A DNA stretch of 64,000 bases from Oceanospirillaceae bacterium (GTDB taxonomy: Bacteria > Pseudomonadota > Gammaproteobacteria > Pseudomonadales > Oceanobacteraceae). The notes under the pieces were generated by a model. That model searched no databases. It was not told the DNA's origin and saw nothing but the letters and a program-made list of their open reading frames with translations. The stretch covers positions 8,545-72,544 of the forward strand of contig JACKOM010000015.1 of the NCBI GenBank assembly GCA_024234265.1, written 5' to 3'. Made by a program: the position numbers and the translations under genes. Below are positions 50,737 through 59,762 of the stretch, piece after piece. Position 1 is the first letter of the stretch. Each line of letters begins with the position of its first letter.

Positions 50737-51060
50737 CACTTGCGACGAACACAAATAAAAATAAAAAAGTTCAGTTGCGGCGGATCAGACGAAGCCAACA
50801 ATAAAAATAACAACCGGCCGACACTGATTCCGAAGCCATATAATAAAAATGACAGGCACCGGAACGGGTGTTTTGAGTGTGCAATGACCTTGATAAAAAT
50901 AACTAAAACGTGTCATACCATACTCAAAACACAGTTCTAACGAACACACTTAGGAATCCACGGCCCTTGGCCGTAACGGCACCAATAAAAATAATAACGC
51001 CGGCAACAGCTCATAAACTGGCAGCACCAATAACAATAACAACGCTGCCGGGACTTGTTT
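50737..51060 (+). ncRNA. crcZ: CrcZ small RNA (Crc/Hfq-sequestering), copy 2
   Basis: About 325 bases between sigma-54 promoter 2 and pcnB, the exact position of crcZ in Pseudomonas. Six A-rich CA-type motifs are present: 50751-50768, 50797-50813, 50840-50850, 50892-50907, 50983-50998 and 51028-51042 (for example CAATAAAAATAACAAC). One sits in the loop of an 11-bp stem GTGTTTTGAGT/ACTCAAAACAC (50868-50932). The last is in the loop of the terminal hairpin GGCAGC/GCTGCC (51020-51049), which is followed by a T-rich end. Identity is by motif, promoter and synteny, not by overall sequence similarity. Confidence 0.78.
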
Positions 51061-51114
51061 TTAAAGCCCCCTTATGTACACTGCCCCACTCCCTTTTCAG
51101 CCCTATTCCATCGC

Positions 51115-52470
51115 ATGCTTAAGCGCCTGATTGCCAAACTAAAAAAATCTTCACCTGCTCCACAGGCCGGCACTGCACGCATACTGAACCGCGATCAGCA
51201 CCGTATTTCCCGTACCAATATTTCCGATGCCGCACTCAAGGTGTTATACCGCCTGCATAAGGCCAACTATGACGCTTATTTAGTGGGTGGTGGTGTACGT
51301 GACATGCTGCTGGGCATGGAACCTAAAGATTTCGACGTGGCCACCAACGCCCATCCGGAAGAAGTGCGCCGTCTGTTTAAAAACTCCCGTGTGGTCGGAC
51401 GCAGATTCAAACTGGCCCACGTGATTTTTGGCCGTGAAATGATTGAGGTGGCGACCTTCCGTGGCCACCACGACAACGCCGAAGACGATAACGAATCCCG
51501 TAAATCCGACAGCGGTATGCTGCTGCGCGATAACGTGTACGGCACCATAGATGAAGATGCCGCACGCCGTGATTTCACGGTTAACGCCCTGTATTACAAC
51601 ATCGCCGATTTCAGTGTGCACAGTTACGAAGGTGGCATGGAAGACCTGCAGAACCGCCGCCTGCGTCTGATTGGTGACCCTGAAACCCGTTATAAAGAAG
51701 ACCCGGTGCGCATGCTGCGTGCTGCGCGTTTTGCCGCCAAACTGGACTTCACCGTGGATAAAGCCAGCGCCACACCCATTCCGCGCCTGGCGAATCTGCT
51801 GCGTAACATCCCCGCCAGCCGTCTGTTTGAAGAAACCCTCAAACTGTTTTTATCCGGCCATGCCCTGGCCAGTTATCAGCAACTGCAACAATTTGGCCTG
51901 TTTGCCGAGTTATTCCCCCAGACCCATGCGGCCCTCAAAGCCAACCCGGCCTACGAAGAATTATTGAAACGTGCTTTTATCAATTCCGATGAACGCATCG
52001 CCCAGGGTAAAACCCTGACCCCTGCATTCCTTTACGCCGTATTGCTCTGGCCTGCTGTGCAGGAGCAGATGAAACAACTGATGGCGCAAGGCATGCCCGG
52101 TGTTCCGGCCCAGCACAGCGCCGCGTCCACTGTGGTTGAATCCCAACTGGCGCGCACCGCAATCCCGAAACGTTTTACACTGCCGATGCGTGAAATCTGG
52201 GATGCCCAGCGCCGCCTGATCCGCCGCATGCCAAAACAGATTGAAGGTATTTACAGCCACCCGCGTTTCCGTGCGGCCTATGACTTCCTGTTACTGCGCG
52301 AACACGTAGGTGAAGATGTGGAAGGTGCAGGCAGCTGGTGGACCCGCTACCAGCAGCAAAACCCCGATGATCAGCAAGCCCTGGTCAGCCAGTTGCAACG
52401 GCCCAGCGAGCGCAGCAGCAAACCCAAACGCCCGCGCCGCCGCAGCAATAACAAACCCCGCAACGAATAA
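51115..52470 (+). CDS. pcnB: Poly(A) polymerase I
   Basis: A 451-residue class II nucleotidyltransferase. Head domain motifs are AYLVGGGVRDMLLGMEPKDFDVATNAHPEEVRRLF (catalytic Asp pair DFD) and the PAP I signature GRRFKLAHVIFGREMIEVATFRG; then DFTVNALYYN, GDPETRYKEDPVRMLRAARFAAKL. A basic C-terminal tail (SKPKRPRRRSNNKP) helps RNA binding. It adds 3' poly(A) tails that promote RNA decay. The ATG at 51115 lacks a good ribosome site; the frame opens at 51055 inside the crcZ terminator region and that start is less likely. Confidence 0.95.
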   Translation: MLKRLIAKLKKSSPAPQAGTARILNRDQHRISRTNISDAALKVLYRLHKANYDAYLVGGGVRDMLLGMEPKDFDVATNAHPEEVRRLFKNSRVVGRRFKLAHVIFGREMIEVATFRGHHDNAEDDNESRKSDSGMLLRDNVYGTIDEDAARRDFTVNALYYNIADFSVHSYEGGMEDLQNRRLRLIGDPETRYKEDPVRMLRAARFAAKLDFTVDKASATPIPRLANLLRNIPASRLFEETLKLFLSGHALASYQQLQQFGLFAELFPQTHAALKANPAYEELLKRAFINSDERIAQGKTLTPAFLYAVLLWPAVQEQMKQLMAQGMPGVPAQHSAASTVVESQLARTAIPKRFTLPMREIWDAQRRLIRRMPKQIEGIYSHPRFRAAYDFLLLREHVGEDVEGAGSWWTRYQQQNPDDQQALVSQLQRPSERSSKPKRPRRRSNNKPRNE

Positions 52471-52472
52471 AC

Positions 52473-52949
52473 ATGGTCAGTGTTTATATCGGCCTCGGCA
52501 GCAACCTGCAGGGGCCAGAGCAACAATTACGCAGCGCCCTTGAGGAACTCGCCGCACACCCCGGCATAGAACTGGCGGCGGTGTCATCTTTTTACCAGAG
52601 CAAACCGGTAGGCCCCCAGGACCAGCCCGACTACGTCAACGCCGTTGCCGAGCTGCGTACCGCACTGCCGCCCGAAGCATTGCTCGATGTATTACAGGCC
52701 ACTGAAAATCAGCATAACCGCGTGCGCTTACGCCACTGGGGGGAACGCACCCTCGATCTGGATATCCTGCTCTACGGCGATCAAACCCTGAACACCCCCC
52801 GCTTGATTGTTCCCCACAAGGAAATGTGTAACCGCAGTTTTGTGCTCTATCCCCTGGCGGAAATCGCCCCGCAACTGACCCTGCCCGATGGTCGCCGCCT
52901 GCCAGATGTGTTGCGCACGGTAACAAATGACCTGTTACCACTCCGATAA
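52473..52949 (+). CDS. folK: 2-amino-4-hydroxy-6-hydroxymethyldihydropteridine pyrophosphokinase
   Basis: A 158-residue HPPK. It starts with VYIGLGSNLQGPEQQLRSAL and has SSFYQSKPVGPQDQPDYVNAVAEL, the signature RWGERTLDLDILLYGD-like segment (HWGERTLDLDILLYGD, Mg-binding DLD) and LIVPHKEMCNRSFVLYPLAEI. It transfers pyrophosphate from ATP to the pterin in folate synthesis. It starts 2 bases after pcnB and is followed by panB 80 bases on, the order seen in Pseudomonas. Confidence 0.96.
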   Translation: MVSVYIGLGSNLQGPEQQLRSALEELAAHPGIELAAVSSFYQSKPVGPQDQPDYVNAVAELRTALPPEALLDVLQATENQHNRVRLRHWGERTLDLDILLYGDQTLNTPRLIVPHKEMCNRSFVLYPLAEIAPQLTLPDGRRLPDVLRTVTNDLLPLR

Positions 52950-53029
52950 GTAACAATTAGCAATTGACTTCCCCCCTCCGGATAAACACCATACCGGCCT
53001 TGCGAAGTGACCTATGTGAGTATCGCGCC

Positions 53030-53827
53030 ATGAGCAAAATCACCATCAACAGCCTGCACGCCGCCAAACAGAAAGGTGAAAAATTCACCGTGCTGACCGC
53101 GTACGATGCAACCTTTGCCCATCTGGCCAGTGCCGCCGGGGTGGAAGTGCTGCTGGTCGGCGACTCCCTCGGTATGGTGTTACAGGGCAAAGACTCCACA
53201 GTGCCCGTTACCTTGGATGAAATGTGTTACCACACAGCCGCTGTGGCCCGTGGTAATCAGGGCAGCCTGATCATGGCCGATATGCCCTTTATGAGTTACG
53301 CCACCCCACAACAGGCCATGGCCAGTGCCGCCGCCCTGATGCAGGCCGGCGCCCATATGGTCAAACTCGAAGGCGGTGCCTGGTTAGTGGATACCGTAGC
53401 CATGCTCACCGAACGGGGTATTCCTGTGTGTGCCCACCTGGGTTTAACCCCGCAATACGTACACAAGTTTGGCGGTTATAAAGTACAGGGCCGTGATAAC
53501 GCCGCCGCCGAACAGATGCTCGCCGATGCCAAAGCCATGCAGGCCGCCGGTGCGGATTTATTGTTACTTGAATGTGTACCCTCTGCCCTCGCAGCCCGTG
53601 TGACCGCCGCCGTACAAACCCCGGTGATTGGCATTGGCGCGGGTAACGCCACCGATGCCCAGGTGCTGGTGTGTTACGACATGCTCGGCATGAACCCGGG
53701 GCGCATTCCCAAATTTGTGAAAAACTACATGACAGGCGCACAGGGTATAAGTGATGCCATCGGCCGTTATGTGGCAGAAGTTAAAGCCGGCACCTTCCCC
53801 GGCCCCGAGCACGGATTCGACGCATGA
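53030..53827 (+). CDS. panB: 3-methyl-2-oxobutanoate hydroxymethyltransferase
   Basis: A 265-residue TIM-barrel enzyme: FTVLTAYDATFAHLASAAGVEVLLVGDSLGMVLQG, VTLDEMCYHTAAVARG, DMPFMSY, GAHMVKLEGG, PVCAHLGLTPQYVHKFGGYKVQG and IGIGAGNATDAQVLVCYDMLGM. It makes ketopantoate from ketoisovalerate and methylene-THF, the first step to pantothenate. The ATG at 53030 matches the family; the frame extends back to 52964. It overlaps panC by ATGA. Confidence 0.96.
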   Translation: MSKITINSLHAAKQKGEKFTVLTAYDATFAHLASAAGVEVLLVGDSLGMVLQGKDSTVPVTLDEMCYHTAAVARGNQGSLIMADMPFMSYATPQQAMASAAALMQAGAHMVKLEGGAWLVDTVAMLTERGIPVCAHLGLTPQYVHKFGGYKVQGRDNAAAEQMLADAKAMQAAGADLLLLECVPSALAARVTAAVQTPVIGIGAGNATDAQVLVCYDMLGMNPGRIPKFVKNYMTGAQGISDAIGRYVAEVKAGTFPGPEHGFDA

Positions 53828-54678
53828 TCACGGTTAACAACTTAAGCGAATTACGCAGTGTGATCGCCGCCGCCCGTCAGGCCGGCAAACGCATTGGTTT
53901 TGTGCCGACCATGGGCAACCTGCATAACGGCCATATGCGTCTGGTGGATACCGCCCGTCAGCACTGCGATTTTGTGGTGGCGAGCATCTTTGTAAACCCC
54001 ATGCAGTTCAACGACCCAAAAGATCTTGAGCGTTATCCGCGCACCCTTGAGGCGGATCAGGCCCTGCTCAGCGCCCACCAGTGTGATGTGCTGTTTTATC
54101 CGCAGGTGGAAGAAATGTATCCCCTCGGCATGGCCCTGCAGAGCAAGGTTTCAGTGCCGGATGTCTCCGAAGGTTTATGCGGCGGCGCCCGCCCCGGCCA
54201 CTTCGATGGTGTAGCTACCGTGGTCACCAAACTGTTTAACATGGTGCAGCCCGACCAGGCGTTTTTTGGTGAAAAGGATTACCAGCAGCTTGCCGTGATC
54301 CGCAAAATGGTCAGCGACCTGTGCATGAATATCACTATCACAGGTGTGCCCACCTGCCGCGAAGAAAGCGGCCTGGCCATGAGCTCGCGCAACGGTTACC
54401 TCAGCCCCGCTGAAAAACAGCAGGCGGCGTTTATTTATCAGATGCTCTGTGCCCTTGCCCAGCAGTTACAGAAGGGTGCACGCAACTTTCCTGAATTGTG
54501 CCAGCAGGCGTGTGACGCCCTTGCCGCACAGGGTTTCCGGCCGGATTACGTTGAAATCCGCAACGCCGCAAACCTTAAACCCGCCAGCGTGCACGACACG
54601 GAACTGGTGATTTTAACTGCGGCGTTTCTGGGTAACGCACGCTTAATTGACAACCTGGTTGTGGCGTTGAATAGCTAA
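53824..54678 (+). CDS. panC: Pantothenate synthetase
   Basis: A 284-residue ligase with the HIGH-type nucleotide motif in GFVPTMGNLHNGHMRLVDTARQ. Further motifs are VASIFVNPMQFNDPKDLERYPRTLEAD, FYPQVEEMYP, GGARPGHFDGVATVVTKLFNMVQPDQAFFGEKDYQQLAVI and the KMSKS-like ESGLAMSSRNGYLSP. It condenses pantoate with beta-alanine using ATP. The 4-base overlap with panB and proximity of panD give a panBCD operon. Confidence 0.97.
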   Translation: MITVNNLSELRSVIAAARQAGKRIGFVPTMGNLHNGHMRLVDTARQHCDFVVASIFVNPMQFNDPKDLERYPRTLEADQALLSAHQCDVLFYPQVEEMYPLGMALQSKVSVPDVSEGLCGGARPGHFDGVATVVTKLFNMVQPDQAFFGEKDYQQLAVIRKMVSDLCMNITITGVPTCREESGLAMSSRNGYLSPAEKQQAAFIYQMLCALAQQLQKGARNFPELCQQACDALAAQGFRPDYVEIRNAANLKPASVHDTELVILTAAFLGNARLIDNLVVALNS

Positions 54679-54770
54679 AATGTTTCGGGCATACTAGCGC
54701 GCTGCCACGCCAGGCCAAATTTTGATCAGCTGTGCTGCCATTTTCGCAGCTCCGAATGAAGGTTCAGAAT

Positions 54771-55151
54771 ATGCAATCCATTATGCTCAAAGCGAAGTTA
54801 CACCAAGCCCGTGTAACCCATGCTGTCCTCGAATACGAGGGTTCTTGTGCCATTGATGGAAACCTGTTGGATATGGCAGGCATCCGTGAATACGAACAGA
54901 TTCAGATTTACAACATTGCCAACGGCGAGCGTTTCACCACCTATGCAATCCGTGGTGAAGAAGGTACCGGCATTATTTCCGTAAATGGTGCTGCGGCCCA
55001 TAAAGCCGGTGTAGGTGATCGTGTGATTATTTGCGCTTACGCCAATTACACCGATGCCGAGCTGGTGAACTTCAAACCACGTATGATTTACCTGACTGAA
55101 GGTAACGTGGTCAGCCATACCGCCAATGCGATTCCGGTACAGGTTGCCTGA
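54771..55151 (+). CDS. panD: Aspartate 1-decarboxylase
   Basis: A 126-residue pyruvoyl enzyme. The self-cleavage site Gly24-Ser25 in LEYEGSCAID is exactly in the canonical place, making a Ser25-derived pyruvoyl group. Other conserved segments are YEQIQIYNIANGERFTTYAI, ISVNGAAAHKAGVGDRVIICAYA and FKPRMIYL. It supplies beta-alanine to PanC. The ATG at 54771 has AAGG 9 bases upstream. Whether a PanM-type activator is required cannot be told here. Confidence 0.96.
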   Translation: MQSIMLKAKLHQARVTHAVLEYEGSCAIDGNLLDMAGIREYEQIQIYNIANGERFTTYAIRGEEGTGIISVNGAAAHKAGVGDRVIICAYANYTDAELVNFKPRMIYLTEGNVVSHTANAIPVQVA

Positions 55152-55170
55152 TCCTGACTGAGCATAACCA

Positions 55171-55196
55171 AAAGCCGCGATTATCGCGGCTTTTTT
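55171..55196 (+). terminator. Rho-independent terminator of the pan operon
   Basis: Stem AGCCGCGA/TCGCGGCT with a short loop and six T, 20 bases after panD. Confidence 0.93.
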
Positions 55197-55266
55197 GTTA
55201 CAGGCACAAACAGTGATCTGATGTGCACACCATTTCCAATATAATCAGCCAATATTTACAAGTGTG

Positions 55267-56934
55267 ATGGATAACATGACAACCGTGCAGCCCCTTAACA
55301 AAACAAAAACCTGGGTCTCCCTGCAAAAGCATTATGCTGAAACCCAGAACCTGCATATGCGGGAATTATTTAACGCCGATCCCAAGCGTTTTGCCCGTTT
55401 CCAGACAAGTGCCGCCGGATTGCACCTCGATTATTCAAAAAACCGTATTACCGACGACACCCTGTCCTACCTGGTGCGCCTCGCTAAAGAACAAAATCTC
55501 GAAGCGCACATAGAGGCCATGTTCCGCGGCGAAATCATTAACCGCAGTGAAAACCGCGCGGTATTGCACACCGCCCTGCGTAATTTTTCCAGCGACTCCG
55601 TATTGGTCGATGGCGAAGATGTCATGCCGCTGATCCGCGACAGCCTGAATAAAATGGAGGACTTTTGCTGGCAAATCCGCCGCCACCAGTGGCGTGGTTA
55701 CACCAACAAACCTTTCACCGATGTGGTGAGTATCGGTATAGGCGGTTCATTTTTAGGGCCGAAATTAGCGTCTTCGGCGTTAAAACCCTATTGGGACGGA
55801 CAAATTAAATGCCATTACCTGGCGAATATTGATGGCTCACACATCACCGAAATTCTCAGCCATTTAAATCCGGCCACTACCTTATTTATTGTGCAATCCA
55901 AATCCTTTGGCACCCAGGAAACCTTAAAAAATGCCCTGGCGTGCCGCAGCTGGTTTTTACGTAACGGAGGTAAAGAAGATTACTTGGGTAAACACTTTGC
56001 GGCGGTTACCAGCAACGTGGCCAAGGCAGTTGAATTTGGCATTAAAGAAGAAAATATTTTCCCCATGTGGGACTGGGTGGGCGGGCGTTATTCATTATGG
56101 TCCGCCATCGGCCTGCCCCTTGCCCTGACCATAGGTATCGATAATTTCCGCGATATATTATACGGAGCCTATCAGATGGACCTGCATTTCCGTAATGCGC
56201 CCCTTGAGCAAAATATGCCGGTCATTATGGCCCTGCTCGGCATCTGGTATGTGAATTTCCACGGTGTGCGCAGCCACGCCATTCTGCCCTACGACCATTA
56301 CCTGCGTGGCCTGCCCGCGCATATTCAACAGCTGGATATGGAGAGTAACGGCAAAAGCGTGATGCAGGATGGCACCCCCTGTGAAACCGATACCGGCCCG
56401 ATCATCTGGGGTGGTGCCGGCTCCAACGGCCAACACGCCTATCACCAGTTATTACACCAGGGCACGCACTTCTCGCCCTGCGATTTTATTCTGCCCCTCA
56501 GCAGCCACAACCCGGTGGATAATTTCCATGCCCTGCTCGCCTCTAACTGCATCAGTCAGAGCCAGGCATTAATGATGGGTAAAACCGAAGCGGAAGCACT
56601 GGCAGAATTATTACAGCAGGGCATGGCGGAGGCGGATGCCAAAGCCCTCGCCCCCCACAAGGCGATCCCCGGTAACCGCCCGAGCAACACCCTGTTTATG
56701 GACAGGGCCACGCCTAAAACCGTGGGTGCATTAATTGCCCTCTACGAGCACAAGGTCTATGCCCAGGGAGTATTGTGGGGTTTAAACAGTTTTGATCAGT
56801 GGGGTGTGGAGCTGGGCAAACAACTTGGTAACCAGGTGTACAGCGCCCTGTTATCCGACCAGGAAAGCCGCCAGTTTGATGCCTCCACCAATGGTCTGAT
56901 CAACGCCTTCCGCGCCATTAAAAATAAACTCTGA
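55267..56934 (+). CDS. pgi: Glucose-6-phosphate isomerase
   Basis: About 555 residues. PGI signatures are visible: SIGIGGSFLGPKLASSAL, FIVQSKSFGTQETLKNALACRSWF, FPMWDWVGGRYSLWSAIGLPLAL, WGGAGSNGQHAYHQLLHQGTHFSPCDFILP (catalytic Glu/His region) and GVLWGLNSFDQWGVELGKQLGNQV. It interconverts glucose-6-P and fructose-6-P. The start is ambiguous: GTG 55264, ATG 55267 and ATG 55276 are in frame; the last has GGAT six bases upstream. A 13-bp inverted repeat follows the stop. Confidence 0.96.
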   Translation: MDNMTTVQPLNKTKTWVSLQKHYAETQNLHMRELFNADPKRFARFQTSAAGLHLDYSKNRITDDTLSYLVRLAKEQNLEAHIEAMFRGEIINRSENRAVLHTALRNFSSDSVLVDGEDVMPLIRDSLNKMEDFCWQIRRHQWRGYTNKPFTDVVSIGIGGSFLGPKLASSALKPYWDGQIKCHYLANIDGSHITEILSHLNPATTLFIVQSKSFGTQETLKNALACRSWFLRNGGKEDYLGKHFAAVTSNVAKAVEFGIKEENIFPMWDWVGGRYSLWSAIGLPLALTIGIDNFRDILYGAYQMDLHFRNAPLEQNMPVIMALLGIWYVNFHGVRSHAILPYDHYLRGLPAHIQQLDMESNGKSVMQDGTPCETDTGPIIWGGAGSNGQHAYHQLLHQGTHFSPCDFILPLSSHNPVDNFHALLASNCISQSQALMMGKTEAEALAELLQQGMAEADAKALAPHKAIPGNRPSNTLFMDRATPKTVGALIALYEHKVYAQGVLWGLNSFDQWGVELGKQLGNQVYSALLSDQESRQFDASTNGLINAFRAIKNKL

Positions 56935-56940
56935 CCCCCA

Positions 56941-56971
56941 CAGGGGAACCTGCCCCGCGCAGGTTCCCCTG
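56941..56971 (+). terminator. Hairpin after pgi
   Basis: Perfect stem CAGGGGAACCTGC/GCAGGTTCCCCTG with a 5-base loop, but no U-run follows. It is probably an RNA-stabilising or Rho-assisted end. Confidence 0.65.
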
Positions 56972-57111
56972 CAGGGAAACATTAATTGCATGTGCAATTA
57001 TGATTTTTCGGCTTTTTGCGCCCCGCAGACTTGCCCATCAAGCGCCCCTTGTCTAAACCAATAAAAGTGTCAATTACACAGGGATACCTGTCCGCCCGGC
57101 AGGATGTGCTC

Positions 57112-58731
57112 ATGATGAATTTCGCCAAGCTCTCGTTACGCCACAAAATTCTCAGTATCGCCCTGATCGGCGCAGCGGGTTTTATGGTTTATCTGGGTTT
57201 CACCTACAAAACCGCCCACGACAACGACACCCGCCTCGGCAATATCCAGCATGTGAATTTCCCGATTCTCGATTACACCAGCAAAGTCTGGCTGAAATTA
57301 TTTGCCGCCCGCACCGCCATGCAAACCGCCATCAGCGAAGGTGAGCCCGATTTAATTGCCGAAGCCAAGGGCCACCAGAAAAGCATGAATGAAATGCTCG
57401 ATGAAATTGCCCGCCTTGAGCCGGCCTACGCCAGCTCGGTCAGCGCCCTGCAAAACAAGTTTGAAACCTATATGGGCAGCGCCGAAGCCCTGACCCGCGG
57501 CATGATTGATGGCTCCATGGATATGGGTGCCATGCAAAATGCCGCCAAAGACATGAACCAGCACTACAACGATTTCACCAAACAACTGGAGGCCTTCCGC
57601 GATAAAGCCTATGCGGATTTCTCCGAGCGCCTGCAAAAAGCCAACGATGAAAGTAACCAGGCGGTTATCAGCGGCCTTGTGATCGGCATTATCGTCATCG
57701 CCATTCTGATTGGCGCAGCCCTGATGATCTCCAACACCATTGCCAGCAATATCAACCGCATTATCCATTCACTTGCCGGCATGGCGACCGGCAAGGGGGA
57801 TTTAACCATACGCCTGCAAACCAAAGCCCAGGACGAAGTGGGTGATCTGGTCACCCAGTTCAACGCCTTTATTACCCACCTGCAGCTCATGATTAAAGTG
57901 CTCGCCAACTTATCCAAAGGGGTGACAGACCGTACCGAAGAAGTGCGCAGCATCGCCCAGCACACCGAAAAAGGCATCATGGCGCAACAGGCGGAAATCC
58001 AGCAGGTAGCCACCGCCGTCACCGAGATGGCACAAACCGCAGAAGAGGTTTCCAAAAACGCCGGTGAGGCCTCCAAGGCCACCGACAAAGCCGACCACGA
58101 ATCCACCAACGGGCAGAACGTTGTGGCACAGAATATTTCCGCCATCAGCGGTCTGGCCGAAGAAATTGAAAGCGCCCGCCAGGTGATTCAAACCCTGGCC
58201 GAAGAAGTACAGAAAATTGCCTCAGCCTCGCAGGATATCCGCTCGATTGCCGATCAAACTAACCTGCTCGCCCTTAACGCCGCCATCGAAGCGGCCCGCG
58301 CCGGTGAACAGGGCCGTGGTTTTGCCGTGGTCGCCGATGAAGTACGCACCCTCGCCGGGCGTACCGGGCAATCCACCAATGAAATCGAAGCCATCATCAA
58401 CAGCCTGTTATCCGGTGCCAAACAGGCAGTGGAAGTGATGGAACGCTCCAAAGAGCGCGCCCTGCATTCCGTCACGCAAAGCCAGACCACCGGGGAATCC
58501 CTCGCCTCGATTCTGAACTCAGTACATACCATCAATGAAATGAACCTGCTGGTGGCCAGCTCAGCCGAAGAGCAAAGTGCCGTTGCCGAAGAAGTCAGCA
58601 AAAATATTGTGCGCATTAACGAGGTATCGGACAAAACCGTGTTGGATGCCAAGGCCACCGCCAAAGCCACCAGCGCCCTTTCCGAGCAGGCTAATCAGCT
58701 CAAAGCCATAGTGAACGAATTCCGCGTGTAA
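57112..58731 (+). CDS. Methyl-accepting chemotaxis protein
   Basis: A 539-residue chemoreceptor. TM1 is near residues 10-30 (ILSIALIGAAGFMVYLGF), followed by a helical periplasmic ligand domain (~35-190), TM2 (~195-215, GLVIGIIVIAILIGAALMI), HAMP (~215-270) and the signalling domain with the tip EIESARQVIQTLAEEVQKIASASQDIRSIADQTNLLALNAAIEAARAGEQGRGFAVVADEVRTLA. No CheR-binding pentapeptide ends the protein. Ligand unknown. No che genes are adjacent. The start at 57112 fits the TM1 position; AGGA lies 8-11 bases upstream. Confidence 0.93.
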   Translation: MMNFAKLSLRHKILSIALIGAAGFMVYLGFTYKTAHDNDTRLGNIQHVNFPILDYTSKVWLKLFAARTAMQTAISEGEPDLIAEAKGHQKSMNEMLDEIARLEPAYASSVSALQNKFETYMGSAEALTRGMIDGSMDMGAMQNAAKDMNQHYNDFTKQLEAFRDKAYADFSERLQKANDESNQAVISGLVIGIIVIAILIGAALMISNTIASNINRIIHSLAGMATGKGDLTIRLQTKAQDEVGDLVTQFNAFITHLQLMIKVLANLSKGVTDRTEEVRSIAQHTEKGIMAQQAEIQQVATAVTEMAQTAEEVSKNAGEASKATDKADHESTNGQNVVAQNISAISGLAEEIESARQVIQTLAEEVQKIASASQDIRSIADQTNLLALNAAIEAARAGEQGRGFAVVADEVRTLAGRTGQSTNEIEAIINSLLSGAKQAVEVMERSKERALHSVTQSQTTGESLASILNSVHTINEMNLLVASSAEEQSAVAEEVSKNIVRINEVSDKTVLDAKATAKATSALSEQANQLKAIVNEFRV

Positions 58732-58761
58732 GCGCGGCCAGCACCCTTTCTGAACTTTAAA

Positions 58762-58993
58762 AGCCAGGAATAAAAACCGATTTTTTGAGGCTGTGTAAAA
58801 ACTATCTGCGTTGTCATAACTTCGTTAAAAACGAACTCAAAATGCTCATTTATGACCTATAAACTGCGCTTTTTCGCTCGTTTTTACTTAAGCCCGCGAG
58901 CGGGCCAACCTAAAGGTTGTTGTCTCCACTCCGCTTCGGCTGCCTTGTTATGACTGCCTCGCTAACGTTTTTACACTGCCTCTATTCCGGGCT
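58762..58993. repeat. Long-stem dispersed repeat inside the chemoreceptor terminator (copy 2)
   Basis: Outer arms AGCCAGGAATA/TATTCCGGGCT followed by TTTTTG are terminator-like. Inside are GAGGC/GCCTC, GTGTAAAAAC/GTTTTTACAC and GTCATAAC/GTTATGAC, and the core shared with 21562-21687. Two extra hairpins, GCCCGC/GCGGGC (58892) and CAACC/GGTTG (58906), are inserted relative to copy 1. Confidence 0.85.
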
Positions 58994-59034
58994 TTTTGTT
59001 TTTTTGCTCTTTGCTTTTTACTTTTCACTGTTTG

Positions 59035-59432
59035 CAGATTTACCACGGCGGTCATTAAGAACACTTAAGGCGAGCTTGCTGCGCCGGTGTTAACCATTTA
59101 ATAAGGCCTCGTTTAAATTGTGCAGGTTTAACCGCTGCTGGTGATGGGCACAAAATGCGAACTTGCTGCGCCGGTTTTTTAAAGCGCCATAGCCCGCAGT
59201 CAGCATGGATGCTGACAAAGCGCCGGCGAAGCAGGACAGGACGTCCCATGGCGCGTGGGCGTAATGACGCGCCTAAAAAACCGGAAACAAGCAGCAGTGT
59301 GAGCGAAGGAAGGGTCTGGGAAGTCCCTTCCCAGAAAAAGAAAAACCGGAATTTAAAAGTCGTTTAATACTGCAACATCAAACTAGAATCAGCCTATCGT
59401 TGGGGTCTTGTACCCGTGCCGGGCACAGGCCC
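59035..59432 (+). repeat. ~350-bp structured dispersed repeat, copy 2
   Basis: Aligns over most of its length with the inverse of 34527-34860. The hairpin GTCAGCA/TGCTGAC (59199-59216) replaces GCTGGC/GCCAGC of copies 1 and 3 while remaining paired; TCTGGGAAG/CTTCCCAGA (59315-59335) is unchanged. The first ~110 bases contain extra sequence not in copy 1. A 70-codon frame (59155-59367) runs through it but is not supported as a gene. Confidence 0.88.
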
Positions 59433-59519
59433 CCGTAACCCCGTTATTTAGTGCAACCGGGCGCCTGTTTTTGAAAACAATCGGCTCACTCCAACAAAAA
59501 ACATTCGCCCCCGCGCCAT

Positions 59520-59665
59520 GGGGCATCCATACCCTGCTTCGCCGGCACTTTGCTGGCCTCCCTGCCAGCTACGGGCTATGCCGCTTTAAAAAACCAGCGC
59601 AGCAAGTTCGCCCTAAGTGTTCTTAATAACCGCCGTGCTAAATCTGCACATGCCAAAACCAGCGC
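59520..59665 (-). repeat. ~350-bp structured dispersed repeat, partial copy 3 (inverted)
   Basis: Plus-strand CTGCTTCGCCGGCACTTTGC, GCTGGC/GCCAGC hairpin (59552-59569), CGCAGCAAGTTCGC and AGTGTTCTTAATAACCGCC match the corresponding part of copy 1. Only about 145 bases are present, placed head-to-head with copy 2, just upstream of mtnA. Confidence 0.82.
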
Positions 59666-59762
59666 AGCGGGTTACCTGCACCCAGCAAAAGCCCGGAATT
59701 CCCCCCTGTTCCCCTTACTGGGTTATACTTGCCACCGTTTTAACTGTCTGAGGCTTTACCCG

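Noticed and set aside
50404..51122. Small ORFs in the cbrB-pcnB gap (50404-50673, 50710-50940, 50910-51122)
   Set aside because: No ribosome sites and no family pattern; their codons cover sigma-54 promoters and A-rich RNA motifs.
59550..59762. 71-codon N-terminal extension of mtnA
   Set aside because: It runs through repeat copy 3 and has no counterpart in MtnA; the GTG at 59763 gives the normal length.
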